Below, piece by piece: positions 46,725-58,911 of a stretch of DNA of 64,000 nucleotides. Under the pieces are notes generated by a model. The model worked only from the letters and a program-made list of their open reading frames with translations, searched no databases and had not been told where the DNA came from. The stretch comes from Polytrichum commune. Lineage: Eukaryota > Streptophyta > Polytrichopsida > Polytrichales > Polytrichaceae. The stretch's first letter is position 1; each line of letters starts with the position of its first letter. Both the position numbers and the translations under genes were made by a program. Where the stretch lies: positions 49,615,554 to 49,679,553 of the forward strand of contig OX485803.1 in assembly GCA_950295325.1 (NCBI GenBank). The letters are read 5' to 3'.

Positions 46725-49700
46725 TTATTTTGTCATTGGTGACAACTTACTCTTAGCAAGAGATTCAGCCTTCCCTGACAGGCTCTTGACTAAATCATTG
46801 AAGCTCTTCTTGAACGAAGCGACACCTTCGTCCTCCAAAGTGGAGCCAGTTTCTTCCCAGCGAATGCCAAGCTTCTCGATCTTGTCGTAAATCTCTTTTG
46901 CTTTTGGTAGGTCTGCATCAATTGTTCTTGCAACCTTGCCATGATCCACAAAAGCATTCAAAGCCACATCGGGCATTGTTGTTACCTGCAAAGTTTCCAA
47001 CAAATTAGTATCACAAGTAGATAACTATTTAGTTTCTAATTTAATATGGTTAGTCATATAGGTGATTGAGAGACTTGTGCATTTGTAGTTGCTTAACACA
47101 TAGTAGCCACCAATTTGACTGCTTCTTATTACTAATATCCTTGATTCATAGAGTTTTGTACAAAGAACTAAGGGATGTGGGCCACTCGTCTTGATCGGAC
47201 ACCTATATTTAAGAGGTTTGTGGCAAGACTCATGATGAAGCTATTCTGGCAAGACTCATTACGACAAGTATTCTAGTAAGATTTGACTATGTGTTATAAT
47301 TTATCAACCATTCTAAGTTCAACTGTCATTACAATTCGGAGAGCCTATGTAATCATTTGATAAGAAACAGACTCTTCACTTTGACTATTGGAACTTTTGC
47401 ATCTCTACTCGGATTCTGCTGTCCATCTGAAGACTTTTGCACAACCTTCAAAAGCAATGCAAATGGGAGCTTGTCAACTCAATAATGGAGAGGTCTGTGA
47501 AGCAGCAAAACTATTTAGACACATGCTGCAACCACTGAAAATCAATGTGTAGTGGAACAGGATAGAAGATTTGAATGTGAAAAAAATAGATTGGTACTCA
47601 CAGTGTCAGGTCCAATAAGGGGATTGACATAGAGGGTGTCTGGATATGATGGATCTTTCACGCCGGTTGAAGCCCACAATACTCTCTGTTTCTGCGCTCC
47701 ACGCTTTGCCAAAGCCTCCCATCGTGGACCCGAAAATTTCTCTTGGTAAAGCTTGAATGCAAGAGCTGCCTGTGCATTAGCAGCCTACATTCACGACAAC
47801 AGAACCATATTTATAAAAAGAAAAAAGGAAATATAGGAATCCTCAAGAAATCACCATCTTTTGTTTGCCTATCCAGGGTTGATGCCACATTCATTTCCTT
47901 CTTTCTATTACCACCTCCTGGTTCTCCTATCCTAACACACGTCATGCAATGACTGGCAATCACTATTGCAAATTGTTGGTGTAGAATTCTACGTACACTG
48001 ATGTTTAACTACTCCAATCCACTTCATTCTTCTACCTATATATGCAAGTGATTCTGTAAAATGATCAGTAGTAGTAAATGATCTTTACCTTGCCCTTCAA
48101 CGCTAGTGCCTCCTCTGTGCCAATAGCAGTGAGCTTTTTGTCGACCAATGTATCAACACGGCTCACAAAAAAGGACGCAACACTCGCAATCTTGGACAAA
48201 TCTCCTTGCACTGCCTCCAGTCCCGCCAAGTAAGCATCAATGACCTCCTCGTATCTTGCTAATGAGAAAATAAGCTGGGAAACAGAAGACACAAATGCTC
48301 AATAGCAATCATCGATAAAATAGGGGAGCAAGCCAAATTAACAACATTAACTCTGGTCTTTCATACCTAAGAGTAATACACATCAAGATGTGCTTGATAA
48401 GAGGTTTAGCCAACAAATGGATACCAAACCAAAACTACAAAGATCCTTAAGACGTTATGACCTGTTCCAAGTGGTGATTAAAGGTTAGGTTGACTAGTCT
48501 GAGCATCAAAAACAGAAATAGCAGTTATAGGGTTTACAAGTATGCAAGGTCAAAACAGATTTATATATGAACTTACCGTGACATTCACACTGATTGATGA
48601 AGCAATGACTTTCTCAATAGATTCGATGCACTCTTTGGTGGCAGGAATTTTGATGAGGACGTTGGGGCGGTCAACTCTCGACTTCAGATATTTTGCAGAG
48701 TCAATTGTCTCTTGAGTCTCGTTTGCCAAAAGAGGGGATACTTCAACAGAGATGTACCCATCTACACCCAAACTCTCCTTGTAGAGAGGTAGGAACAAAT
48801 CGCATGCATCCTGAATGTCTCGGATCACAAGCTCCCAGTAAGCCTCTTCAACAGACTTTCCTTCTTTAATGCATTGTCTGCATGACATTACAGAAAACGC
48901 TCGTAAGACTTCCATTTCTACCACTTCTCGTCGTAGTTGAGCAGCTATTCAATCTTCTTTTCAACCTTATTGTTGGGGTTATTCACAAAGCTTCCACAAT
49001 ACCCATGTACAAATTGACTCTAGAAATCCACTTCCTAAAAACAGTGGCACGGTGTAGATTGGCCAATAGTGTAAGCATTATAGGAGACCTCTACAAAATA
49101 TACTCTCTTCCTATAAAAGTGACAACGCAGCCTGGTGTTTATTTGCATATGACCAGTGCAAAATCGGTGCTATTCATCTAAAGCAAGTAATGAGCAGAAG
49201 ATACCTGAACTGATCATCATAAGCGTTTGATCCTGCAATGGCCTTCTCAAAAATCTGCAAAAATTACAGAAAATGGAAGAATGAATCTAACTGGTTAGAA
49301 CAGTCTAGTGATATACCAAAATCACACATAAAACCTCAATCTAAAAGATGCCTTCCTTTCCACCCATCTAAAAGACATTTAACTCCCTCTTTCTAAAAAT
49401 TTCTTTGCCAAAGCGATGATCCTTGGAATAACACATCAAAGAGTGAGGTAAAAAAAGGAATCAAAAAAATGTTTTATACCGTAGGGTTACTGGTGACTCC
49501 ACGGACACCATTCTTGATGAAAGGCTCCAACATGGTCACTGGGCGCCGAAGGTTATCATACCACGGGCTCTGCTTCTGCTGCTCATACATATCATGAAGA
49601 AGAGTTTTCTTCTCCGTTGACAGGGTATTCCAAAACCTACAAAAAAAAAGGTCAACCACAAAACCCCTCAGCCTTCCACTTGAAAGAAACAGGTACAAAC

Positions 49701-50078
49701 TGCAATTTCAACCTCATCCCTATCATGGTCACAAACTTCATTGCTTGGAGGCATGATGTCCATCGCATCATTGGCAAAAGATTGACAAGCTCATGAAGGT
49801 GAAGGCTAAAAGACATGCCTCTTAAATGAATTCTGCATAAATTTCACAAAGAGTAAGCATTCCAAGAATTCTTACTTCATTGTGTGGGATTGTGCAGAGT
49901 GCACGGGCATTGGCCGGGTGGCGAAAGATGTGGCCCTCAAAGAAGGCAGCATCTTCAAACCCACATATTCTCCGGCCAAGAGGGAACTGCTTCCTTTGAT
50001 GCAACTTTGCTCCAAATTCGTTCCATGAATGTTTCCTCCCAGTGCGGCTGAGGAGAGTGACATTTGTAGAGCCGCCAT
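46725..50078 (-). CDS. Transaldolase, plastid-targeted, 7 exons
   Basis: Catalyses the reversible transfer of a dihydroxyacetone unit between sugar phosphates (sedoheptulose-7-phosphate plus glyceraldehyde-3-phosphate to erythrose-4-phosphate plus fructose-6-phosphate) in the pentose-phosphate pathway. Coding exons: 50078-49876, 49636-49480, 49254-49205, 48877-48577, 48274-48089, 47784-47602, 46985-46725, giving 446 residues. All junctions are GT-AG and in phase. Residues 1 to about 67 are Ser/Ala-rich and poor in acidic residues, like a chloroplast transit peptide. Domain marks: [21 protein letters not shown] (about 110-120), [22 protein letters not shown], the active-site block NVLIKIPAT with the Schiff-base lysine at about residue 213, [23 protein letters not shown] and [17 protein letters not shown]. 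The end [10 protein letters not shown] fits the plant TRA2-type enzyme. An acceptor at 50107-50109 suggests a 5' UTR intron. Intron 6 holds an F1 repeat. Confidence 0.95.
47150..47420 (+). repeat. F1 dispersed repeat in transaldolase intron 6
   Basis: GGACACCTATATTTAAGAGG, TTTGACTATGTGTTATAA, CCATTCTAAGTTCAACTG and GGAGAGCCTATGTAATCATT match the F1 copies of the neighbouring gene. Confidence 0.7.
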
Positions 50079-51640
50079 GTTGACCACCTTGTGCGATTTT
50101 TCGTTGCTGCAAATTACAACACCAATGCATGCTTTACCTGTTAGCAGATCGTCTAGATAGTAGTGGGATACGTAGTTTGGGCTCATAATGGGAAGCAATC
50201 GAGTCATACTTACTAACACATAACCCATAAATCATTTCACTCACATACCCCATCTTGAAATGGATGTTGTTCGATAAGCGGCAACTGGAAAGCCATCAAA
50301 TCAACATAACTAACATATAACCCATCTAACATTACACTTACATAGCCATCAGGTCTGTGGAGTGTCAATTGAAGAGGACGAACCTCTAATTCCTCCACAC
50401 ATAGTACTGTAGGTAAGGAATATACTACATGTTCGTCCGGGTGGAAGAGAATCCCCTGTTTAAGAGTTCGAGGATATCTTTCGGCGTGATTGATTTGCTT
50501 CCGATGTTGTCAGAAGAACTACGAAGAACTGGACTCGCGGGTTTTGCGAACAATTTAGAAACTATATATAATAATAATAAAATTATTTATTTATTTTAAA
50601 GAAAGGTAGGGGAGGATCAAACTCCAGAAGACCGAGTCTGCAACAAATGGAATTACTTTAGCTTCACACCTCGAGAAATGTGGTTGCTGAAGATGATTCT
50701 TAAGCACTGCCTGCAAGTGTGATCATAGGCACTACTTAACAATGACTTAGGAAACCACCAGATTGTGCAAGACTGTTGGCGATCCAACAATATATGGACT
50801 GCGTGGGAAAGCGGAGGAAATTACAAGTGGGTCCTCTTAAAAGTTTCACAAATCAACCGATTTCGGTCCGGGCCACAAAAGGTTCCGGTGGACAGAGTTT
50901 TAAAATCTTGGCCAGTGCCTCTGGGGTGACTTGAACTTAATCCCACAAAGTGGAAGACATCATCGCTTACTCGATAACGCATTAAACCCAAAACCAAGGA
51001 ATGGAAGGAAACATGGCACAACGTCACAACGAGATACTATGAACGTTTGGAACAGTCTTCAAGCAAGGACATACATACATCTCACTGAAAACTCACAAAC
51101 TCTACGGAAACCAACCTACAAAGCTCACAGACATTCTAAGAAATCAACTTATTCCCTCCGCTTGAATTGAGTCCTGGTCAGCCTCCCATTTTTTTAAATA
51201 ACATATCAGTTCCACATAGCTTAAGCATTCGGTCAGAGGTATACAATGTTGTTTGTTCCTTCCTCAAGCAACAAGCTCCCAAATTCCTAATTCCCTCAGA
51301 CACACTAAGTTTAGTTAGCGTCACTAACATGATGGTGTCCCCGGCTCAACTACTATACACCTAACCCCACACACTAACTACAACCAACTCCGACACTCCA
51401 AAACTCCACAACAGGTTCAAAAACTTTGCAACATAGCCCGAAATTCAGAGGCAGCAAGCAACACGTGATTCAGAGAAGACCCCATCTCGTACACATTAAC
51501 AAGAAAACAAAACTGTTCTTCACATTCTGACGATCAGGCTCCCCCAATCGCTTACCAATTTGGCTATCTTCGTGAAGGAGGGCGAGGGAGGGAGCGTAGC
51601 AGCCGATGATCGACTCCGAGTTCCTGCGACTGGAGAAGCG
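50079..51640 (-). promoter_or_regulatory. Transaldolase 5' leader and promoter region
   Basis: On the minus strand a donor-like AAATTG|GTAAGCG ends a possible untranslated exon at about 51555. The acceptor TTTGCAG ends at 50107, giving an intron of about 1.4 kb ahead of the coding start. The donor and acceptor are seen; their joint use is inferred. Confidence 0.4.
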
Positions 51641-51949
51641 ATGGAAAGAAACTCGATTGAAGATGAGTCGGGTCAAGTCAAACAACACAGGACAAGTGGA
51701 ATGCTTTTGTATGCATACGGCATCGGAAGGAAGTGAGGAAAGAGAAGGTAAGCTTAAGGGCAGCTCATGCGGCGACGGATCGTCACAAGGAAAGTAAAAA
51801 GAATCCAGGACGTCGCGACGCTCTTTCTCTCGAAACTGCGCCCACTTCTCCTGACGTGGATTTCAGAAAATGCTGAGCTGGCTGCTGACTGGGATTCCAA
51901 AAACTCCATCCTCTTTCCTTCCTTCTCTGCCACCCCAATACTGGAAGTG

Positions 51950-52270
51950 AGGTCTGTGGGTGTTATTTTGGTTCGTTTTCCATGTCCTTCAACTTCTACC
52001 AATTCGATTTTACACAACAAAACCCAAGTTGCATTGGCAAAAACCGGGAGTGAAAAACGGACCTCCCCTTATTTAATTATGGTTATCGGAAGTACATGTT
52101 TGTAGGTCCTCCCAGTTGTGTTCACTATTGAATGTATAGTAGTTTTTAGTATTTGAAAACGTAGTACAATCTCTTATAAACACGTGTCTTTATGATGCTT
52201 GCTCTTTGATCTTCACCGAACCACATACCAATCAAATCTAGGGGTCCTATATTAAGACCGTATAAGAGAT
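51950..52270. repeat. Duplicated flank, copy 2 (matches 42040-42850)
   Basis: It lies upstream of the transaldolase gene just as copy 1 lies upstream of the nodulin-like gene. Both genes are on the minus strand. The shared blocks are listed with copy 1. Its second half also resembles the minus-strand form of F1. Confidence 0.75.
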
Positions 52271-53399
52271 GTGTTACGATGAGATTGGACTATATGTTCA
52301 CAATATGTTCATCATTCTAAGTTCAATTGTGAATGAAAAAGGTCAATCTAGTCTATTAAAGAGAAAGAGTATCTTCACATTGAACACTTATATAACTTTT
52401 GAATTTTGAATTTGATTATGAAAGATGAAATGACAATCATTGTGATGTTGACCAAATGAGGTGATTCTTGAGCCAACCCAACTGTCATAAGTGTTTGTGG
52501 AGTTGGAAGTGCCCAACATTCAGGCCACATACTCTTGTTGCTTTTGAGTCATGTATTTGAAATGAATCCACAATTATAGTTTGTTGCATCCAATGTCAAC
52601 ACATCCATCATCATTGCAGGCACCGTTTGTACGTGTGGATTCCAACTCATCACCATGTTTGTGACATCCAAATCAAACGAATGGCAATGAAACAATAATG
52701 TGTTACCAATTATGAGTCTCGGGGGTCACTCCTTGTATTTAGTGGGAACAAGTGAGAACACAAGGTGTTTCTAGAGGGGGTATTAAATTGGAGAAAGTAA
52801 ATATTGTGGACTCTACTATAATGTAATTTTCTAACATTCACTATTTTTGAGGACCCTATGAGTAGATTATTTTAGTATTAATTCTTCTTTACATGAGCAT
52901 GTAGTAGTTATAAAGTGTAGTTTTTGTTCATGTCAAGTAAATCTAACACTTACACATACAAGATCGTAATTCACATATCAACACAACATGCACAAAATTT
53001 AGCTTCCTATTATGCACTCTACTCTTTCAAAACATACACACATGAAAATGGTGATAAAATACTTGTGGTTGAAAACACATGCAAATACTTTAAAAAGTTG
53101 TGTTTAAAAACACAATTGCATACATACATGTAGCATTAGAACACAACCAACCAACACTAATCACAACATTTGTTTAGGGTTTACACATTCAATTATGAAG
53201 CAATTTGTGTCATTGTTCAAGTTCAAGTGGTTAATACCACTCAACATACAACATCCAACTCTTTGTGCTCAAGTCCACACCCACAAAATTATGGTCCAAA
53301 GACCTCAAGTGCCATTGGTGATCCTTCAAGGTTATTAGTTTCAAATATTTCCTAAGTTATCTTCAACCAACCATAACCTCATCACATGGTTACTTTGAG
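52271..53399. other. AT-rich non-coding stretch
   Basis: An F1-like segment (GAGATTGGACTATATGTTCA, ATCATTCTAAGTTCAATTG) occupies about 52262-52440. Nothing else is recognised. Confidence 0.4.
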
Positions 53400-54430
53400 C
53401 CATTGAGTAAAAGACGAAGAATTGTAGGTATAAAAGCCTTGATGGGCACTTTAAGGAAAGAAACAGTAGTTAGAGTCACATGTTGGGAACTCAAATCCCA
53501 CCTATTAAAGGCTCTAGTGCTTCCAACTTTCACATATGGTATTGAAATTTGGGGAGGAGACTTGAAGAACTTTCACTAGAAAGGCTTTTGAGAAGGGCAT
53601 GAAGATATACATGATGTCACTCGTCAAGTACGTTTTTCAACAAGCTATCATATTTTGTTAGCCAAATTAGGAGACCTCCTCATAGAATTATATGCCCTTA
53701 AGCTCACCATGGGTCGCCAACAACGGCTTGCTCACCTATCCTCCTCTTGGCTAGTCAGTCAAGCAACCTCACTCTCCAAACATTTGGCTGAACATGGATT
53801 TAACTCTTGGCACAAATTGACAACTGTGTGGAAGGCATCATGAAGTCTATCTCATTGGGATGCCCACGACAACCCAACAATATCAAAAAATCACATTAGA
53901 TGATATCAAGGTGGTTGTTCTTGCTAAAGAATGGTTCTTTCCAATATTCAGGGAAGAAACTAGACTACCTCCACCTCAAGGATTTTCTCATATACGAACG
54001 CGAATTGTAATTGAAGCAACCATTGGCACCATCACAACGCAAGATCATCATTGCTTACCGCACTGCAAACCATAGACTTGCAATTGGAATGGGATGGTGG
54101 TCGGCTATCCCTATTTCTAGAGATAAAAGACTATGCCACTTTTGCTCTTACAATGCCGTTGAAAATGAGGCACGTGGTATGTTGGAGTGTCCCTTATATA
54201 ACTCCCATTAGAGATCAAATTTCCATCAACATTCAAGAATTTAGTAGTAGGGAGCATCAAGCCTTTCTTTCAATCGGACCATCAAGTTGACATTAGTCTC
54301 TATCTCACTGACGTTACCCCACTCCGCCACTCTAGGAAATTAGCCAGTTTGAAACCATCTTGGTGTTCTTTCAGTTTCATTAGCCTTTTGACTCCCCGGA
54401 CTCTAGAATCAATTTCATTTCCATCATAGC
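53400..54430 (+). pseudogene. LINE-type reverse-transcriptase 3' relic
   Basis: Reading through stops and frameshifts on the plus strand gives LKALVLPTFTYGIEIWGGDL (near 53500), LYALKLTMGRQQRLAHLSSS (near 53690), TTVWKASWSLSHWDAH, and a cysteine/histidine segment RLCHFCSYNAVENEA-LECPLYN (near 54130-54210). The order (end of the RT thumb, then a terminal zinc-finger-like CxxC-H-C block) is typical of plant non-LTR retroelements and genes derived from them. No poly(A) tail or target duplication could be assigned. It is clearly non-functional. Confidence 0.65.
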
Positions 54431-54477
54431 CATCACGTAACTCAAAACAAATTCCATATTATAAGTACACTACACTA

Positions 54478-54768
54478 AATACAAACGCATACACTAAATA
54501 TCAATAACCCCACGAAAGTAAGTAACATTAAATGTAAACTCAAACACTAAATATCAACTATGGTAATATGTGGAAGTTACATGTTTGAATTTAGTGTTAG
54601 TAAGTATATACAAAAACGATATAACAAGGAAAATTGCATTAGGGAAAGTAGCAACACATTTATGTCTACCACTAATTGTCAAGGAATTGAAAATGAATGT
54701 TGAGCAGGGTAGGGTAGGGTAACAACACTAAATATAATCAAACACTAAATATCATATATGGTGTAGTG
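54478..54768. mobile_element. F2 MITE, longer variant, about 290 bp
   Basis: The left end CACTACACTAAATAC and the right end TATGGTGTAGTG are inverted. Internal ACACTAAATAT repeats occur on both sides. The right half matches the nested fragment at 1288-1400. An AGGGT run lies at 54703-54719. Confidence 0.65.
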
Positions 54769-54769
54769 C

Positions 54770-56290
54770 ATTTTTTTTTTTGCTGTTGTGCCTGTGACTG
54801 TAGCAACATGGCTAGTGGGGAATAGGGCTGACGTGGCAGTTGATTAGGGCTCGCTTGAGTCTCTAGGGCTTCCCATTGGAATGGGGGTGCCCTTAACTGA
54901 ACTTATGGAACTCGGGCAGGTTCAGTGACCCATACTCCACATAACCTAATTAGTATACAGAACAGAACAGAACAGAACAGAACAGAACCCAAAGATGCTT
55001 CCAATTGCGGCTTTGAAAACAATGTAACACTCTGCCCTCTCTACTAATTAATTGTTACCTCTCGGGAGTATAAATTTTTGTAACACTTACGGCATTGGAA
55101 CATTGTAGTACCCGACTGGGGCGAATCAACCTGTACATTGATTCCTTGGAAGCAAGGTTTAGGCATCTTGTTTAGGCATTTTTTCATGAATGTTCCCAAG
55201 ACTTCAAGTGATTCAGGTTACTAATAATATAACTTGTGTTGTTGCTTTGCCAAGTAGCTTCTCAGAACCTAAAGCGTTCACATTAAGAGAGGAGCATGAC
55301 GACTCATGGAAATGGTCATAGAATTATTCAACAACTATCAACCATCCCATTCTAATAATATGATTACATTGCTTCTCCCAAGTTTTTCAGCCTAAATCTT
55401 ATACTGCAATGCTATGCTTTGAGAATAAACAAAGTACACTTCTAAATAGAATCTGGCTGATTCCCAGCCCCACCCATCATACAAACTCAACTGAATAATG
55501 TTGTGATATGTCCTCTTATTAAGTTAAGTGTTATTTATTCATTCATTCCAAAGCTCAAATTCCGAGTGAAGATCCCCGCAATAAGGGCATGTTTATTCCT
55601 TCATTGTATCATATAAGTTAGACCCACATTGATGAGAATCATCCTAAAACTTAGGGTGCCATGTATCAAAATGTAGTATAACACGTTGAATTACGTACTC
55701 CCCAAAATATATGATACAATGTCCAGAAAATATTTTTAGGCATATTTGGTCAACATCCTAGCTAGTGTTTCCAAGTCCAGCTAGTTACATATTATGATCT
55801 TTTGGTTAATCTTTATTAATTTGAAGGTACTATTCCATGAATTTCTCTAAAAAAATGGATAATTTTCTTGAGGTCTTGAACTTCAACCAATTATTTCTCA
55901 AACTTAACCAGTTCATCTTTAAAGTCTAGGGGTTATCCCCCTTCATTGACATGATAACTTAGTTAGTATCTCACTTACAGTGCATCATGTTCCCTCCTTA
56001 CTCCTAATTGGACCGAATCCCTACCTTAAGTTGAGTGCCAAGGTATTCTAATCTTTCAGGCCTAATATTTCCTCAAAATCTTCTCCACATTCACATTCGT
56101 TTATAAGAGCCTAGGAAAAACACAAACAGAATCAAGGTGCCTTCGAAATTCTATTCACATTTACATTCACAAGAGAAGAGGAAAACACAAACACAAACAA
56201 AGCATTGCACTGCATTGGATACACATCGGCCCTACCTAGTAAACATAAAACATGGGGAATTTTGTATGTAGAGTTCTCAAATGTTGCATG
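54770..56290. other. Non-coding stretch with simple repeats and a hairpin-unit fragment
   Basis: An AGAAC pentamer run lies at about 54959-54987. At 55117-55170 CGACTGGGGCGAATCAACCT, TTCCTTGGAAGCAAGG and TTTAGGCATC repeat part of the 90-bp hairpin unit of 13246-13910. No gene is seen. Confidence 0.45.
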
Positions 56291-56293
56291 TAA

Positions 56294-58200
56294 GGGCCAT
56301 TTCACATCATGGACCACGAAGTCAGACCATGGAAGAAGGCCTTTTTCATGGTCCCATTTCTTAAAATATCAATTTACAAAGCCTTTGGGCCCCTCACTAG
56401 GACCAAGAGGAATGACCATGCACCAAAAAGTGAATGTGCTGATTTTTTTTTAATATGTGCCTAAAATTGGCAGTTTTGAATAAAAATCAAGTTTGACCAT
56501 TCTCTTGTCTTCTCTTGGCTTCACTCCTCTTATCTTCTTGTTTTTTTTCTTGTTTTCACCTTGAATTTCAACAAACATGGTTGCAATGAAGGAGATAGAG
56601 GAGGAGGAGGAGGAGTCTTATTTTGCTCTTAGGATTATACATGTTATTATACATACTTGTGAAACATGTTATGGACATTCAAGTGTTTTTGCAAGGAAAT
56701 AAGAGAAATTTGCAATTTTGAGCTTGGATTATGAGAGTATGGGACATAGAGAGAGGAGCATATTGGGTCAAAATTGGATGTACAAATTTGTAGATTGCTT
56801 GTTGGGTTTGTGGGTGGAGAAAGAATTTAGGAAGCAGACTCAAGTGAAATATATTACATTCAATTTTTTTGTAAAAGGTTGGACCCCTATTTGAAGAAAG
56901 AATATACCTATTATCGGGTTACTATGCATGTGTAAGAGAAAAAAAAACAATGTCATTAAATAGGTTGGGTAGTGATGATGGATTGCAAAACATAGAAGAT
57001 TTGCATCAAGTCCACAAGAGTACATTGTCAAAATTATAAGGGAATTTTGTAGAGTTATTAGGAAGCATCTTCAACTAGTTTTTATGCAAACTCCAAGTGA
57101 ATCACAATTTAGGATTTTAGCTTCAAGGTTTGAGCAATTACATGGTATACCTTTTATTAAAGGGACAATAGGTGGGTCACGCATTCTTGATTTAGTAGAG
57201 AATATTATTATTGCAAAAATCTTCCCATTCAATATTCATACAAGAAATTGTCGGACCAGGCTGTATGTTTTGGGATTGTGAGTTTGGTTGGGAAAAAAAT
57301 CTTCTCAATTGGGTTGTTTTGTAGGTTATTAGAATTGGACGTGCATGCATAGAAGGCAAGTTTGAGCCATATATATTTATAGGAGACGATGCATATCTAG
57401 CAAACCTTGGATGTACTGTTCATTTAAAAGTGGAAAGACTACATTATCTGGGAAGGAGACAAATTGGAATTTTATTCAGTCTTTAACTAAAATATATGTG
57501 GAAATGATAGTTGGAATTTTGAAAGATAGATGAAGGTTGATAATGAAGTGACCTGAAATATCTTTGAGGAACATTGTAGCAATTTGCATAGTATTACGTA
57601 ATTTGTGTATTGTGAACAACGAAGGGATTGAAAATGAATAAATTGTTGAAGCTAAAAATAAACTAGCTAGTAGAGTTAGTGAGGGAGTTGTGAATTTTTT
57701 GATCACTCTCCTTGCGGCTTTCTACATGATTCCTCGTCTACAATATATCCCTCCATGTTTTGAAAAACAAGTTGACACTCTACTATTCAAACCATGCCAA
57801 AACAAGGCATGTAAGAGAAATAAAAGAATGTTGCAAACAATGACATTTTCTATTACGGTTTCAAAATATAATGTTAATATGTAATAAAAGGGAGCCGCCA
57901 TTGTCTCTATGGCCTCCAAAAAATTATTAAAATTTTATTATAACAATATTTTTCTACCATAGGGCCTTGTCTTTTTTTACAAGAGCATCTCTTTTGTCTC
58001 TTCTACCACAAAACCCGTTAGACCAAGTCAGTGGATATTATAGGCTTTAAAATATGTCTTTTGGGGACCTTGAACTCCATGATCACTCTAACATTTTTTC
58101 CTTGGTGTAAACCGAAGTGGTCCCGGGACGAGTTCAACATGTAATCATAGATTTTACAGGGCCTTGGGACAACTTCATGGTCCATGGTGTAAATAACCCC
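56294..58200 (+). mobile_element. PIF/Harbinger transposon with residual transposase, 1.9 kb
   Basis: The termini GGGCCATTTCACATCATGG at left and the complement of CCATGGTGTAAATAACCCC at right are diverged forms of the termini of 879-2012. TAA flanks both sides (56291-56293 and 58201-58203). Subterminal blocks GAATGACCATGCACCAAAAA and GTGTAAACCGAAG-GGTCCCGGGA are shared with that element. Diverged arms and a broken transposase show it is older than the 879-2012 derivative. Confidence 0.85.
56820..57710 (+). pseudogene. Dead PIF/Harbinger transposase
   Basis: Broken plus-strand frames give KRLDPYLKKEYTYYRV, QLVFMQTPSESQFRILASRF (57084 onward), LHGIPFIKGTIGGS, then RLYVLGL and, near 57500-57700, GILKDR with a region resembling the LHNLCIVNN end of the family. 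The motif normally written GTIDGSH reads GTIGGSR here, so the first catalytic Asp is lost as well. Only the DDE nuclease part is visible; the partner Myb-like ORF is not seen. Confidence 0.7.
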
Positions 58201-58203
58201 TAA

Positions 58204-58910
58204 GCCATTCTATAGCCCAATTGAAGTGGGCAATTTTCAAATTTTGGCGGCTTTCGTGCATTATTTGGTAGTTAGAATCTCCTTCATAATAGGATTAGGA
58301 GGCTATGGCTGTGATAAATTGGTAATTGCCTATAAGCACCTTCTCGTTCCTCTTAACTTAATAAGGAGAAGGTCGACCAAGAAAGAGACATCTTATTTTC
58401 ATAAGCAGAATCATGCATAGTCTCAACATAGTATAGCAATAGATTTTTTTAATGTAAAACGCCGAAGCTCAATAATTGAGTTTGGGTGTGTAGGCAATAG
58501 GCTAATCCCAAGTGAGACACTTCATGATAGGAAGTTAGTATGCGAGGAGCTGAGTGATTTGGACTTTGGATATTCTTGGATACTTTTACATTAAGAGTAC
58601 ATTAATGATTTTGATGAGCAATAACCTAGATGCCTTTAAAGGGAAAGTTCGATGGTTCTGGTTTGTATTGTAAGGCCAAGGAAATATTTTGTGTAACAAC
58701 ATTGGCCATAGACATGAGTGCGAGTGAGTGAGTCATTAAGAGTCTACGTATTTTAATTAAAGTTTGTAAGGAATGTAGTTCAGTGTGGAGGAATAAACTA
58801 TGGCGATAAGCTAAGTAAGAACAAAGTTGAGTGGAAACACGTAGCCCCGGGCACGTAGCAACCATGTCAAGTATAATAGACTGCTAAATCAACCTTGAGA
58901 GGTGGGGAGA
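58204..58910. other. Non-coding stretch, possibly the inside of a decayed retroelement
   Basis: No clear frame is present. Broken peptides near 58640-58860 (KYFV, VETRSPGHVATM) are not diagnostic. Confidence 0.3.
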
Positions 58911-58911
58911 G

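Noticed and set aside
54703-54719. AGGGT run resembling telomere repeats
   Set aside because: It is only three to four units, not the plant TTTAGGG repeat, and lies inside an F2 MITE.
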